From NCBI RefSeq assembly GCF_041690465.1, contig NZ_JAWLHG010000014.1, forward strand, positions 66,154 through 130,153: DNA of 64,000 nt. Direction: 5' to 3'. Below the pieces are notes generated by a model. The model worked only from the letters and a program-made list of their open reading frames with translations. It was not told the DNA's origin and made no database searches. The translations under genes and the position numbers were made by a program. Shown here one piece after another: positions 16,474 to 23,960 of the stretch (position 1 is the stretch's first letter; every line of letters starts with the position of its first letter). The stretch comes from Falsiroseomonas sp041690465 (lineage in GTDB: Bacteria; Pseudomonadota; Alphaproteobacteria; Acetobacterales; Acetobacteraceae).

Positions 16474-17361
16474 CTAGCCATCGGCGCCCTCCTTGTCCAA
16501 CGCGCCGAGGCGGAAGCGCCCATTCCCCACGACCACGACATCCCGCTCCACAACCCTGGCGCGGAAGGCCGCGCCATCGGCATCGGGCCAGATCTCCGTC
16601 CGGATCGTCTCGCCCGGAAACACCGGGGCGGAGAAGCGGCATTCCACCCGGCCGAAACGCTCCGGATCATTGCCGCACACCGCCTTCAGCAGCGCACGGC
16701 CGACGATGCCGAAGGTCGCCAGCCCATGCAGGATCGGCCGCGGGAAGCCGGCCTTCGCCGCCACCGCCGGGTCGCTGTGCAGCGGGTTGTGGTCGCCGTT
16801 GAGGCGATAGAGCAGCGCGATCTCCGGCCGCGTCGGCAGGTCCAGCACGATGCTCGGCGCGCCCTCCGGCTCCGGCGCCGGCTTCTTCACCGGCCCGGCA
16901 GGGCCGCCGAAGCCGCCATCGCCGCGCAGGAAGGTGGTCTGTTCCAGCGTTGCTAGCTTCGCGCCCGTGGCGGCATCCAGGATCACCCGCTCGGAATAGA
17001 GCAGCGCGCCCTTGCCTTCGCCGCGGTCCACCAGGCCGGTCACGCGCGACCGCCCGATCACCTCGCCTTCCACCGGCAGGGTGCCATGCAGCTCCACCGC
17101 CTGCTCCCCATGCACCAGCCGCAGCGCGTCCACGCCGGTCGCCGGGTCGCGCAGCCAGAAGCCGGGATAGCCGAGCACCACCGCCATGCTCGGCAAAGCC
17201 CGCATCGCCGGGCCCTCGGTGACGAAGCGCAGCTCGCCTTCGTCCATCGGGTCCTGCCCGGCGCCGAGGCTCAGCGCATACAGCGCCGTGTCCTGCCAGC
17301 GCAGGCGCTGGCGGATCTCCGGGATGGGGAAGTTCAGGAGCTTCTCGTACTCGATCGGCAT
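16474..17361 (-). CDS. MaoC-type (R)-enoyl-CoA hydratase, double hot-dog
   Basis: A 295-residue protein with two hot-dog folds (about 1-150 and 165-290), similar to the hydratase-2 part of eukaryotic multifunctional enzyme 2. The catalytic hydratase-2 segment is in the second half: YRLNGDHNPLHSDP, followed by AGFPRPILHGLATFG. It probably hydrates trans-2-enoyl-CoA to (R)-3-hydroxyacyl-CoA. Located between the acyl-CoA synthetase-like gene and CoA-transferase genes, it fits a fatty-acid or branched acyl-CoA degradation route. ATG 17361 lies five bases after the upstream gene's stop. Confidence 0.88.
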   Translation of the reverse strand: MPIEYEKLLNFPIPEIRQRLRWQDTALYALSLGAGQDPMDEGELRFVTEGPAMRALPSMAVVLGYPGFWLRDPATGVDALRLVHGEQAVELHGTLPVEGEVIGRSRVTGLVDRGEGKGALLYSERVILDAATGAKLATLEQTTFLRGDGGFGGPAGPVKKPAPEPEGAPSIVLDLPTRPEIALLYRLNGDHNPLHSDPAVAAKAGFPRPILHGLATFGIVGRALLKAVCGNDPERFGRVECRFSAPVFPGETIRTEIWPDADGAAFRARVVERDVVVVGNGRFRLGALDKEGADG

Positions 17362-17366
17362 GCGCG

Positions 17367-19454
17367 CTATTCCAGTTCGATCACGGCATCGGCCGCGAAG
17401 GCGCCCTGGCCTTCGGGCAGCACCAGCAACGGGTTGACCTCCGCCGAGCGCAGCCGCGGCCCGGCGGCGACGGCGAAGCGCGACAGGGCGGAGACCGCCG
17501 AGGCCAGCGCCGCCACATCCGCCTTCGGCCGCCCGCGCGCGCCATCCAGCAGCGGGAAGCCGCGCAGCGAGCGGATCATGTCCATCGCATCCGCTTCGCT
17601 CACCGGGCAGCGGCGGAAGGCGACGTCCTTGAACACTTCCACGAAGACACCGCCGAGCCCGACCATCGCCACCGGCCCGAAGACCGGGTCGCGCACCGTG
17701 CCGACCACCATCTCCACGCCGCCGCTCACCTGCTTCGCCACCAGCACGCCCTCGATGCGCGCATCCGGCGCATGCTGCGCCGCGCGCTGCATCAGCGTGG
17801 CGAAGCCTTCGCGCACCGCATCCGCGTCCGCCAGGTCCAGCAGCACGCCGCCGATCTCGCTCTTGTGCAGGATGTCGGGCGACAGGATCTTCGCCACCAC
17901 CGGGAAGCCGATCCGCCGCGCGGCCGCCACGGCGCCCTCCGCCGTCGCGGAGGCTTCCTCGGGCACCATCGGCACGCCCGAAGCGGCGAGGATGCGCTTG
18001 GCCTCCGCCTCGTTCGGCTCGGCTTCGGGCAGCGCGGCCTGGCCGATCTCGGGTGGCGGCGGTGCGACCCGTGCAAATGCCTCGCCGAAGCGGCCCATGG
18101 CGGCCAGCGCGACCACGGCGTGGGAGGGGTCCTGCATCACCAGGAAGCCATCCGCCTCCCATTCGCGCCGCCGCTCCGGCGAGGCGAGGATGGAGAGCAC
18201 GAACAGCCGGTCGGGATGCCGCTCCAGCACCGGCTTCAGTTCCGCGCGCAGGCGCGGCGCGATGGCGGGGCTGCCACCCCACTGCGTGAAGAAGGCGATC
18301 AGGCTGGGATAGCCGCCATCCGCCGCCATGCTCTCCGCGAAGGCGCCGATCACCGCCATGTCGTTGAAGGCCTGCGCCGTGCAGTCAACCGGGTTGCGCG
18401 GGGAGGAGAAGGGCACCAGCCCCAGCAGCTTCGCCTGCGCATCCTCCGGCATCGCCGGCATCGGCAGCCCGACGGCTTCCGCCGCATCCGCCATCATCAC
18501 GCCCGCGCCGCCCGAGATGGTCACGACGCCCAGCGCGTTGCGGACGGGGTAGATCCGCTTCTGCGCGACGTAGCAGACATCCAGCAGTTCCTCCGTGGTG
18601 CGCGCGCGATGCACGCCGAACTCGGAGAACACCGCATCCATCACCCGGTCGTCGCCGGCGATGGAGGCGGTGTGGGAGCGTGCGGCCGCCTCGCCCAGCG
18701 CGCTGCGGCCAACCTTCATCAGCACCACCGGCTTGCGCGCCGCGCGCGCCGCCTCCAGCGCCTGCACGAAGCGCGCACCGTCGCGGATGCCCTCCGCATA
18801 GGCGGCGATCACCTCCACCTCCTCGCTGGCCGCCATCCATTCGATGAAATCGGCCAGGTGCAGGTCGGCCTCGTTGCCGGTGGTGACCAGCACCGGCGTG
18901 CCGAGCCCGCGGTCGCGCGCCAGGCCGAAGAGGTGTGCGCCATAGGCACCCGACTGGCTGGCGATGCCGACCCGCCCCGGCAGCGGCCAGCCATTGTCGA
19001 AGGCGGCCGAGAAGGTGGGGAAGTAGCCGAGTGCCGCGTTGAACAGGCCGAGGCAGTTCGGCCCCACCAGCCGCATCCCGTGCCGGCACGCCGCTGCAAC
19101 CAGCCGATCCTGCATCGCCTGGCCGGCCTCGCCCACCTCGGCGAAGCCCGCGGTGAACACGATCCCCGCCTTGCAGCCGCGCGCGCCGAGTGCCTCCACC
19201 GCCGCGATGGCGCCCTCGCCGGGGATGGCGATGATCGCCGCTTCCGGCGCCTCCGGCAGGTCGGCGACGGAGGCGACGGCCGGCAGCCCCTGCACCGTCG
19301 CGCGGTTCGGGTTCACCGGCAGGATCGCGCCCTGGAAGCCGCGCGCCTTGAGGTAGGCCAGCGGCCGCCCGCCGATCCGCGTGGGGTCGTCGGAGGCGCC
19401 GATGATCGCGATGGACCGGGGCCGTAGCAGGGCATCGAGCGGGTGGGTGGTCAG
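17367..19454 (-). CDS. ADP-forming acetate/acyl-CoA ligase family protein, probable CTG start
   Basis: A single-chain protein of about 695 residues with the order CoA-binding domain, succinyl-CoA ligase-like domains, and C-terminal ATP-grasp (RIGFPVVAKILSPDILHKSEIGG). It likely forms an acyl-CoA from a carboxylate with ATP, or is a protein acetyltransferase-type relative without the GNAT domain. No in-frame ATG, GTG or TTG precedes codon 19316, but the family's N-terminus continues upstream (LLRPRSIAIIGASDDPTRIGG) to a CTG at 19454 with AGGAGG six bases before it. I infer CTG initiation. The phospho-His segment region SHTASIAGDD is present. First gene of the acyl-CoA operon. Confidence 0.85.
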   Translation of the reverse strand: MTTHPLDALLRPRSIAIIGASDDPTRIGGRPLAYLKARGFQGAILPVNPNRATVQGLPAVASVADLPEAPEAAIIAIPGEGAIAAVEALGARGCKAGIVFTAGFAEVGEAGQAMQDRLVAAACRHGMRLVGPNCLGLFNAALGYFPTFSAAFDNGWPLPGRVGIASQSGAYGAHLFGLARDRGLGTPVLVTTGNEADLHLADFIEWMAASEEVEVIAAYAEGIRDGARFVQALEAARAARKPVVLMKVGRSALGEAAARSHTASIAGDDRVMDAVFSEFGVHRARTTEELLDVCYVAQKRIYPVRNALGVVTISGGAGVMMADAAEAVGLPMPAMPEDAQAKLLGLVPFSSPRNPVDCTAQAFNDMAVIGAFAESMAADGGYPSLIAFFTQWGGSPAIAPRLRAELKPVLERHPDRLFVLSILASPERRREWEADGFLVMQDPSHAVVALAAMGRFGEAFARVAPPPPEIGQAALPEAEPNEAEAKRILAASGVPMVPEEASATAEGAVAAARRIGFPVVAKILSPDILHKSEIGGVLLDLADADAVREGFATLMQRAAQHAPDARIEGVLVAKQVSGGVEMVVGTVRDPVFGPVAMVGLGGVFVEVFKDVAFRRCPVSEADAMDMIRSLRGFPLLDGARGRPKADVAALASAVSALSRFAVAAGPRLRSAEVNPLLVLPEGQGAFAADAVIELE

Positions 19455-19525
19455 CGTCGCCTCCTGGCTTCCGGTCGCGGCGAGGGTGCAGAGTGGCGCG
19501 GCGCGCGCAAGCCCCCGGCGGCGGA

Positions 19526-20140
19526 TCAGAGCGGCCTGGCCGGCACCCCGCCGACGCGCGCATGCGGCGGCACGTCCTTCGCGACCGCCGCGCCCGGCGC
19601 GACCACGGCGTCGGCGCCGATCTCGACCTCCGGCCGCACCACCGCGCCGGCACCCACCAGCGCGCGCGGCCCGATCCGCACGAAACCGCAGAGCACGGCG
19701 CCCGGGCCGACATGCGGCGCCTCGCCGAGCAGGCAGTCATGCTCGACGATTGCGCCGGTGTTCACGAGCGTGAGCGCGCCGAGCGCCGCCGAGGCGCCGA
19801 CCGCCGCGCGTGCCATCACCTGCACGCCCGGGCCGACCAGCGCGCTCGGCGAGACCAGGGCGGCGGGGTGGATCACCGACGGCATGGCGATGCCGAGCAT
19901 CCGGCAGGTGGCACCCAGCCTGGCGCGCGTGGCATTGTCGCCGATGGCAACCACCGCCTGGTCGAGCCCCTCGGCCCGCAGCCGCGGCAGGTCGGCCATG
20001 GTGCCGATCCGCGGCAGGCCGAGCACCGGCCCGCCGGGCGCATCGTCCAGCAGCCCGGCGATCCCGATCCCGCTGGCGCGCAGCGCCTCGATCACCGGCT
20101 TGGCATGGCCGCCGGCGCCGAGGATGAGGAGGCCCGTCAA
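19526..20140 (-). CDS. NeuD-like sugar O-acyltransferase (left-handed beta-helix)
   Basis: A 204-residue protein with an N-terminal Rossmann-like PglD_N domain (LLILGAGGHAKPVIEAL at 4-20, LDDAPGG) and a C-terminal hexapeptide-repeat acyltransferase domain (about 95-200; repeated [VI]GxxA, e.g. VGPGVQVMARAAVGASA). Such enzymes acetylate nucleotide-linked amino sugars in surface polysaccharide synthesis. The start is TTG 20140, overlapping the stop of the lytic transglycosylase gene (TTGA), which explains coupling. A location near the capsule genes supports an envelope role; the actual sugar is unknown. Confidence 0.82.
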   Translation of the reverse strand: MTGLLILGAGGHAKPVIEALRASGIGIAGLLDDAPGGPVLGLPRIGTMADLPRLRAEGLDQAVVAIGDNATRARLGATCRMLGIAMPSVIHPAALVSPSALVGPGVQVMARAAVGASAALGALTLVNTGAIVEHDCLLGEAPHVGPGAVLCGFVRIGPRALVGAGAVVRPEVEIGADAVVAPGAAVAKDVPPHARVGGVPARPL

Positions 20141-21390
20141 ACCCCCGGCGCGACGATCATGCAGGCGCCGCGGCTGCGCAGCCGGTCGCAGGCCTGGTCG
20201 GCGGCGGCGCGGCTCGACAGGCCGACCACCCGCGCGCGGTAGAGCGTGCCGCGCCCCTGGCGCACCGGCTCCACCACCACCTGCGTGCCGCGCGCGCCGA
20301 CCAGGCCGCGCGCCCGGTCGGCCGCGGCGCGCGCTAGGTTGGCGGAGGCGAAGGCGCCCACCTGCACGCCCCAGGCGCCGCCGCCTGCGGGTGCGGCGGT
20401 CGCAGCCCGCATCGGCACCGGCAGCGTGCCGGCCTGCGCGCTGGGGATCAGCGAGAAGCCGCGCGAAGGGCGCGCCGCCGGCGGCGGGGCGAGCGACTCG
20501 GCCACCAGCGTGCCGGGGTCGCCCGGGCTGGAGATCGGCTCCATGCGCCGCTGGAAATCGCCCGGGCTCGCGACCGGTGCCATCGCCAGCACCGGCGCGC
20601 CGGCCGAGGCCAGCTGCACCGGCGCCGGCGTGGTGGTGCCGTCGGGGATCGGGTCCATGCGCACCACCGGGCCGGGCGGCAGCTGCGCCACGCGGATGCC
20701 GGGATCCATCGCGTTGCGCTGGTCGCGCAGCGCCAGCATGGTCGCGGTGTCGCCACGGCGCGGGCCGGCCGGGATGTTCAGCGGGATCTCGGCCGCCGCG
20801 TAGATCTCCGGCGCCGCGCGGCGGTTCGGATGGGTTCCGGCGATGCGCGGCCCGATGCGGGCGACGTAGTTGCGCGTCTCGGCCGGCAGCCCGCGGCCCG
20901 CCCAGAGATAGTCCTCCAGCCGGCGAGGGCCGGCATTGTAGGCCGCCAGGAAGCCCGGCGCGCCGTAGAGCTCGTACATCTCGCGCAGATAGGCGGTGCC
21001 GGCCATGATGTTGTCCCACGGATGGTAGGGGTCGCCCCCCAGCCCGTAGCGGCGGGACAGCTCGGCATAGGTCCCCGGCATGACCTGCATCAGCCCCATC
21101 GCCCCGGCATGCGAGGTGACGCTCTGCCGTCCGCCGGATTCCTGGCGCATCACCTCGCGGATCCAGCGCTCCGGCACGTCGAAGCGGCGTGCGGCCTGCT
21201 GGATGTAGGGGCCCCAGGGATCGCTGGACGGCCCGGGCCGGTCGTAGCCCTCCGGCCGTGGCCATTCGCTGGAGATGGCGGGGGCCTGCACCGCGGCGCG
21301 CTGGGGCGAGCCGCCGCAGGCCGCCAGGGTGCCGACCAGCAGGCACGCCAGGATTGGCCGGGTGCTCCGCGTGGGTCGGGACCGGGTCAT
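20137..21390 (-). CDS. Lipoprotein lytic murein transglycosylase with SPOR domain
   Basis: A 417-residue envelope protein. It has a lipoprotein signal (LLVGTLAACGG, Cys about 25), then an SLT domain (about 60-190) with the catalytic glutamate in MRQESGG, followed by AGAMGLMQVMPGTY and the AAYNAGP motif. A long Pro/Ala-rich linker follows, and a C-terminal SPOR peptidoglycan-binding domain (WGVQVGAFASANLA to CMIVAPGV). It cleaves peptidoglycan, forming 1,6-anhydromuramic ends; SPOR should target it to denuded septal glycan. ATG 21390 gives the lipoprotein signal. Confidence 0.9.
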   Translation of the reverse strand: MTRSRPTRSTRPILACLLVGTLAACGGSPQRAAVQAPAISSEWPRPEGYDRPGPSSDPWGPYIQQAARRFDVPERWIREVMRQESGGRQSVTSHAGAMGLMQVMPGTYAELSRRYGLGGDPYHPWDNIMAGTAYLREMYELYGAPGFLAAYNAGPRRLEDYLWAGRGLPAETRNYVARIGPRIAGTHPNRRAAPEIYAAAEIPLNIPAGPRRGDTATMLALRDQRNAMDPGIRVAQLPPGPVVRMDPIPDGTTTPAPVQLASAGAPVLAMAPVASPGDFQRRMEPISSPGDPGTLVAESLAPPPAARPSRGFSLIPSAQAGTLPVPMRAATAAPAGGGAWGVQVGAFASANLARAAADRARGLVGARGTQVVVEPVRQGRGTLYRARVVGLSSRAAADQACDRLRSRGACMIVAPGV

Positions 21391-21822
21391 GCTCGTACTC
21401 CGTCGGTTGCCGGGTGCCGGTCTCCGAAGCCCGCCCCCCCTGGTGCGCCGCCGCCCCCTGCGGCCCTGCGCACCCCGGGCCAACCCCGACGTCCGTCCCG
21501 TCGTTCAAGCAAGTGATCTACGGTCCCGCTGGCAGGCGCATGCACGCCGAGCCTTCAGGCCCCAAGGCAAGTCCAAGGCCTAAACCCCTAGCGCGGCTAG
21601 GCCTTCACAGGCAACAACCCGATGATGGCAGAACCGTGGCAAGCATCGCCGTTCGCCTTCGCCGCTCACGGGCGCCGCCGTTCACATGTCGGGGTGAATG
21701 GGTGCAGAATGGTACCCCTGTGACGCTGTCCGTGCCTGCCCATATCCCGCGCACGGCGTTGCCCTGACGATGCTGGCGGCGCCCTGCGCCGACCCGGCTG
21801 CTGACCGGAGGATTCCCTGACG
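21391..21822. other. 432-base intergenic region between divergent envelope genes
   Basis: No reading frame with credible composition was seen. It separates the minus-strand lytic transglycosylase from the plus-strand glycine-zipper lipoprotein, so it must hold both promoters. The stretch 21590-21730 has lower GC than its surroundings (for example AATGGGTGCAGAATGGTACC). CCTAGCGCGGCTAGG at about 21586-21600 is a short palindrome of unknown meaning. A GGAGG element precedes the lipoprotein ATG. Confidence 0.5.
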
Positions 21823-22398
21823 ATGCGCACTTCCCGCCCCCTGCTTCCCCTGATGGCGGCCCTTGCCCTGGTGGCGACCGTGCCGGCCTGTGCGCCGGCG
21901 AATACCGGCAGCACCGTCTCCGCGCGCGGACTGGGCGGCGCGGCGAGCGTTTCCTACGGCACCATCGTCGGCAGCCGGCCCGTGCAGGTGCAGGGCGGCG
22001 GCACCGGGATCGGCACGGTGGGCGGCGCCGTCGCGGGCGGCCTGGCCGGCAGCTTCATCGGTGGCGATTGGCGTTCCAACGCGCTGGCCGGCCTGGGCGG
22101 CGCGCTGCTCGGCGGCATCGCCGGATCCGCCGTGGACCGTGGCGTGACCAGCGGCACCGCGATCGAGTTCGTCGTGCGCGAGGACCGCGGCGGCGACATC
22201 GCCGTGGTGCAGACCAATGAGGAAGCGCTGCAGGTCGGTGACCGCGTGGTGATCACCCGTGGCGACCGGGTGCGGCTCTCCCGCGCCGCTGGCGCGCCGC
22301 CCCCCGGCTATGCGCCGGCGCCGGGCGTGGCGCCGCAATCCGGCTACGTGCCGCAGGCCGGCGCCGTCGTCTCGCCGGTCGGTGGCCCCGCGAAGTAG
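21823..22398 (+). CDS. Glycine-zipper outer-membrane lipoprotein (SlyB/17-kDa antigen-like)
   Basis: A 191-residue lipoprotein: signal peptide with lipobox VPACAP (Cys about 26), a glycine-zipper segment (GTVGGAVAGGLAGSFIGG, and LAGLGGALLGGIAGSAVDRG), then a beta-type domain (TAIEFVVREDRGGDIAVVQTN, LQVGDRVVITRGDRVRL) as in SlyB/Rickettsia 17-kDa antigens. It is an outer-membrane-anchored structural or stress protein. A Pro/Gly tail follows. GGAGG lies about ten bases before ATG 21823. A strong hairpin follows the stop. Confidence 0.85.
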   Translation: MRTSRPLLPLMAALALVATVPACAPANTGSTVSARGLGGAASVSYGTIVGSRPVQVQGGGTGIGTVGGAVAGGLAGSFIGGDWRSNALAGLGGALLGGIAGSAVDRGVTSGTAIEFVVREDRGGDIAVVQTNEEALQVGDRVVITRGDRVRLSRAAGAPPPGYAPAPGVAPQSGYVPQAGAVVSPVGGPAK

Positions 22399-22410
22399 CG
22401 ACGGTTTCCG

Positions 22411-22442
22411 GCGTGCCTCGGTGCAGCCGCACGGAGGCACGC
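22411..22442. terminator. Bidirectional hairpin between convergent lipoprotein genes
   Basis: GCGTGCCTCGGTGC (22411-22424) and GCACGGAGGCACGC (22429-22442) form a 14-pair stem with one mismatch and an AGCC loop, 12 bases after the SlyB-like stop and 48 bases before the convergent gene end. No T tract is seen. Confidence 0.65.
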
Positions 22443-22489
22443 TGGCTCGGCACACGCCAGCGGCCCGCCCATGACGGCGACTCCCGGGT

Positions 22490-23098
22490 CTACGAGCCCG
22501 TTCCGCGGGTCCGCGCGTCGAGAACGGTCGAAGTCAGGCCGGCTGCGGCGATGCCGGCCGCGGTGGAATCCGGAGGGCTCCACGAAGTCAACCGCACCTT
22601 CACGAACCTGCCGTGCTGGATGGTCACGCAGACGCTGTCACCCGTGGTCGCGCCGTCCTGTTGCACGATGCGGAAATTCGCGCAGCGGATGGGCCCCACG
22701 TCCATGCCGGTATCAAAGGCAACCGAGCGATAGCGGCCCATGCGCGCCACCGCATTGAGTTCGGCGGCGGCCGCGCGCAGTTCCTGCAGCACATCGGGGC
22801 TGTCACCACCTTCCGGCTGCCGGAATTGCCCGCGGTCGTAGAGGTAGACTGTCGCGATCATCCGCTCGCCGTTCGCGGGGACGTAGCGCACAGAGACGCC
22901 CAGCCCTGCGCCGCCCGGAAGGCGCTCGGCATTCATCACCTCGCCGCTGCGCCGGAACGGCCCCAGTTCCGATGGAAGGGACTCGACGGCACGTGCCGCG
23001 TCTGACGCACCAGATGGGCCAGCCGTGGCCCTTGTCCCTGGAGCATCCGGCGCAGCGCACCCCGCCAGGAGCAGGAGCGCGACGAGAACCGCACGCAT
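22490..23098 (-). CDS. Hypothetical lipoprotein
   Basis: A 202-residue protein with a short lipoprotein signal (MRAVLVALLLLAGCAAP, Cys14). The mature domain has alternating strands and helices (GLGVSVRYVPANGERMIATVYLYDRG, then RFVKVRLTSWSPPDS) but no recognised family. Probably exported and anchored to the outer membrane. ATG 23098 is preceded by AGGAAGCGTC, an acceptable ribosome binding site. It is downstream of the SDR/capsule genes on the same strand (82 bases), and convergent with the SlyB-like gene. Confidence 0.65.
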   Translation of the reverse strand: MRAVLVALLLLAGCAAPDAPGTRATAGPSGASDAARAVESLPSELGPFRRSGEVMNAERLPGGAGLGVSVRYVPANGERMIATVYLYDRGQFRQPEGGDSPDVLQELRAAAAELNAVARMGRYRSVAFDTGMDVGPIRCANFRIVQQDGATTGDSVCVTIQHGRFVKVRLTSWSPPDSTAAGIAAAGLTSTVLDARTRGTGS

Positions 23099-23180
23099 GA
23101 CGCTTCCTCGATTCGGATCGGGAATATCGTGCGACGACCCGCGCCGCCCGTCCATCCGGCTGCATTGCCCCGGCCGACTG

Positions 23181-23960
23181 TCACGCCTCCGGCCGCACCC
23201 GGACACGCATCAGCCGCACCGCCCGGTCGCCCAGGCCGGGCGGCAGCAGCGCCAGCAGCCGCAGCAGCCAGCCGAGCGGTGCCGGGAACACCACCCGCGC
23301 GCGACCTTGCAGCAGCGCCCGATGCACCCGCTCCGCCGCCGCCTCCAGCCCCATTCGCAGCGGCTTCGGGCCGAGATAGCGATCGCCCATCGCGCTGTCG
23401 AAGAAGCCCGGGCAGATGACGCTGACCCGGATTCCCTCCGGCCCATGCGCGGCGCGAAGCGCCTCGCCCCAGGCGAACAGCCCGGCCTTGCTGGCGCAGT
23501 AGCCCGGCGTGTCCGGCAGGCCGCGGAAGGCGGCGAGCGAGGCGACCAGGCCGATCGCCCCGTGCCCGCGCGCCCGCATCCCCGGCAGCAGCGGCCCGAC
23601 CAGGTGCATCGCCCCGAGCAGGTTCACCGCCACCTGTGCCGCCGCCGCGGCGGTATCTTCCGGCGCGCCATCCGGGCTGGTCCCGGCCGAGGTGCCGGCA
23701 TTGGCGATGGCGAGCTCCACCGGCCCTTCCACCTCGAACGCCGCGAGCGCTGCGGCGAGCGCCGCCGCGTCCCGCACATCGAGCGCCGCGATGCGCACCC
23801 GCGCGCCGCGCGCCGTGCACTCCGCGGCCACCGCCTCGAGCGCGGCGCGGGAGCGCGCCACCAGCAGCAGCCGCACCCCCGGTGCCGCGAAGCGCCGCGC
23901 CAGCGCCGCGCCCAATCCGCGCGAGGCGCCGGTGATCGCCACCGCGCCGAAGGCCGTCAC
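23181..23960 (-). CDS. Short-chain dehydrogenase/reductase
   Basis: A 259-residue SDR with the cofactor motif TGASRGLG (10-17), NAG (about 84-86), and the catalytic triad Ser in LVASLAAF, Tyr and Lys in YCASKAG. The hydrophobic C-terminus (LGWLLRLLALLPPGL) suggests peripheral membrane contact. The start is GTG 23960, overlapping the KpsC-like stop (GTGA), so the two are coupled, which suggests a role in surface glycan precursor or lipid anchor modification. The substrate is unknown. Confidence 0.87.
   Translation of the reverse strand: MTAFGAVAITGASRGLGAALARRFAAPGVRLLLVARSRAALEAVAAECTARGARVRIAALDVRDAAALAAALAAFEVEGPVELAIANAGTSAGTSPDGAPEDTAAAAAQVAVNLLGAMHLVGPLLPGMRARGHGAIGLVASLAAFRGLPDTPGYCASKAGLFAWGEALRAAHGPEGIRVSVICPGFFDSAMGDRYLGPKPLRMGLEAAAERVHRALLQGRARVVFPAPLGWLLRLLALLPPGLGDRAVRLMRVRVRPEA

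Noticed and set aside
19317..19454. Frameshift at the 5' end of the acyl-CoA ligase gene
   Set aside because: The N-terminal domain continues in the same frame without interruption; the simpler explanation is a CTG start with a strong ribosome binding site.
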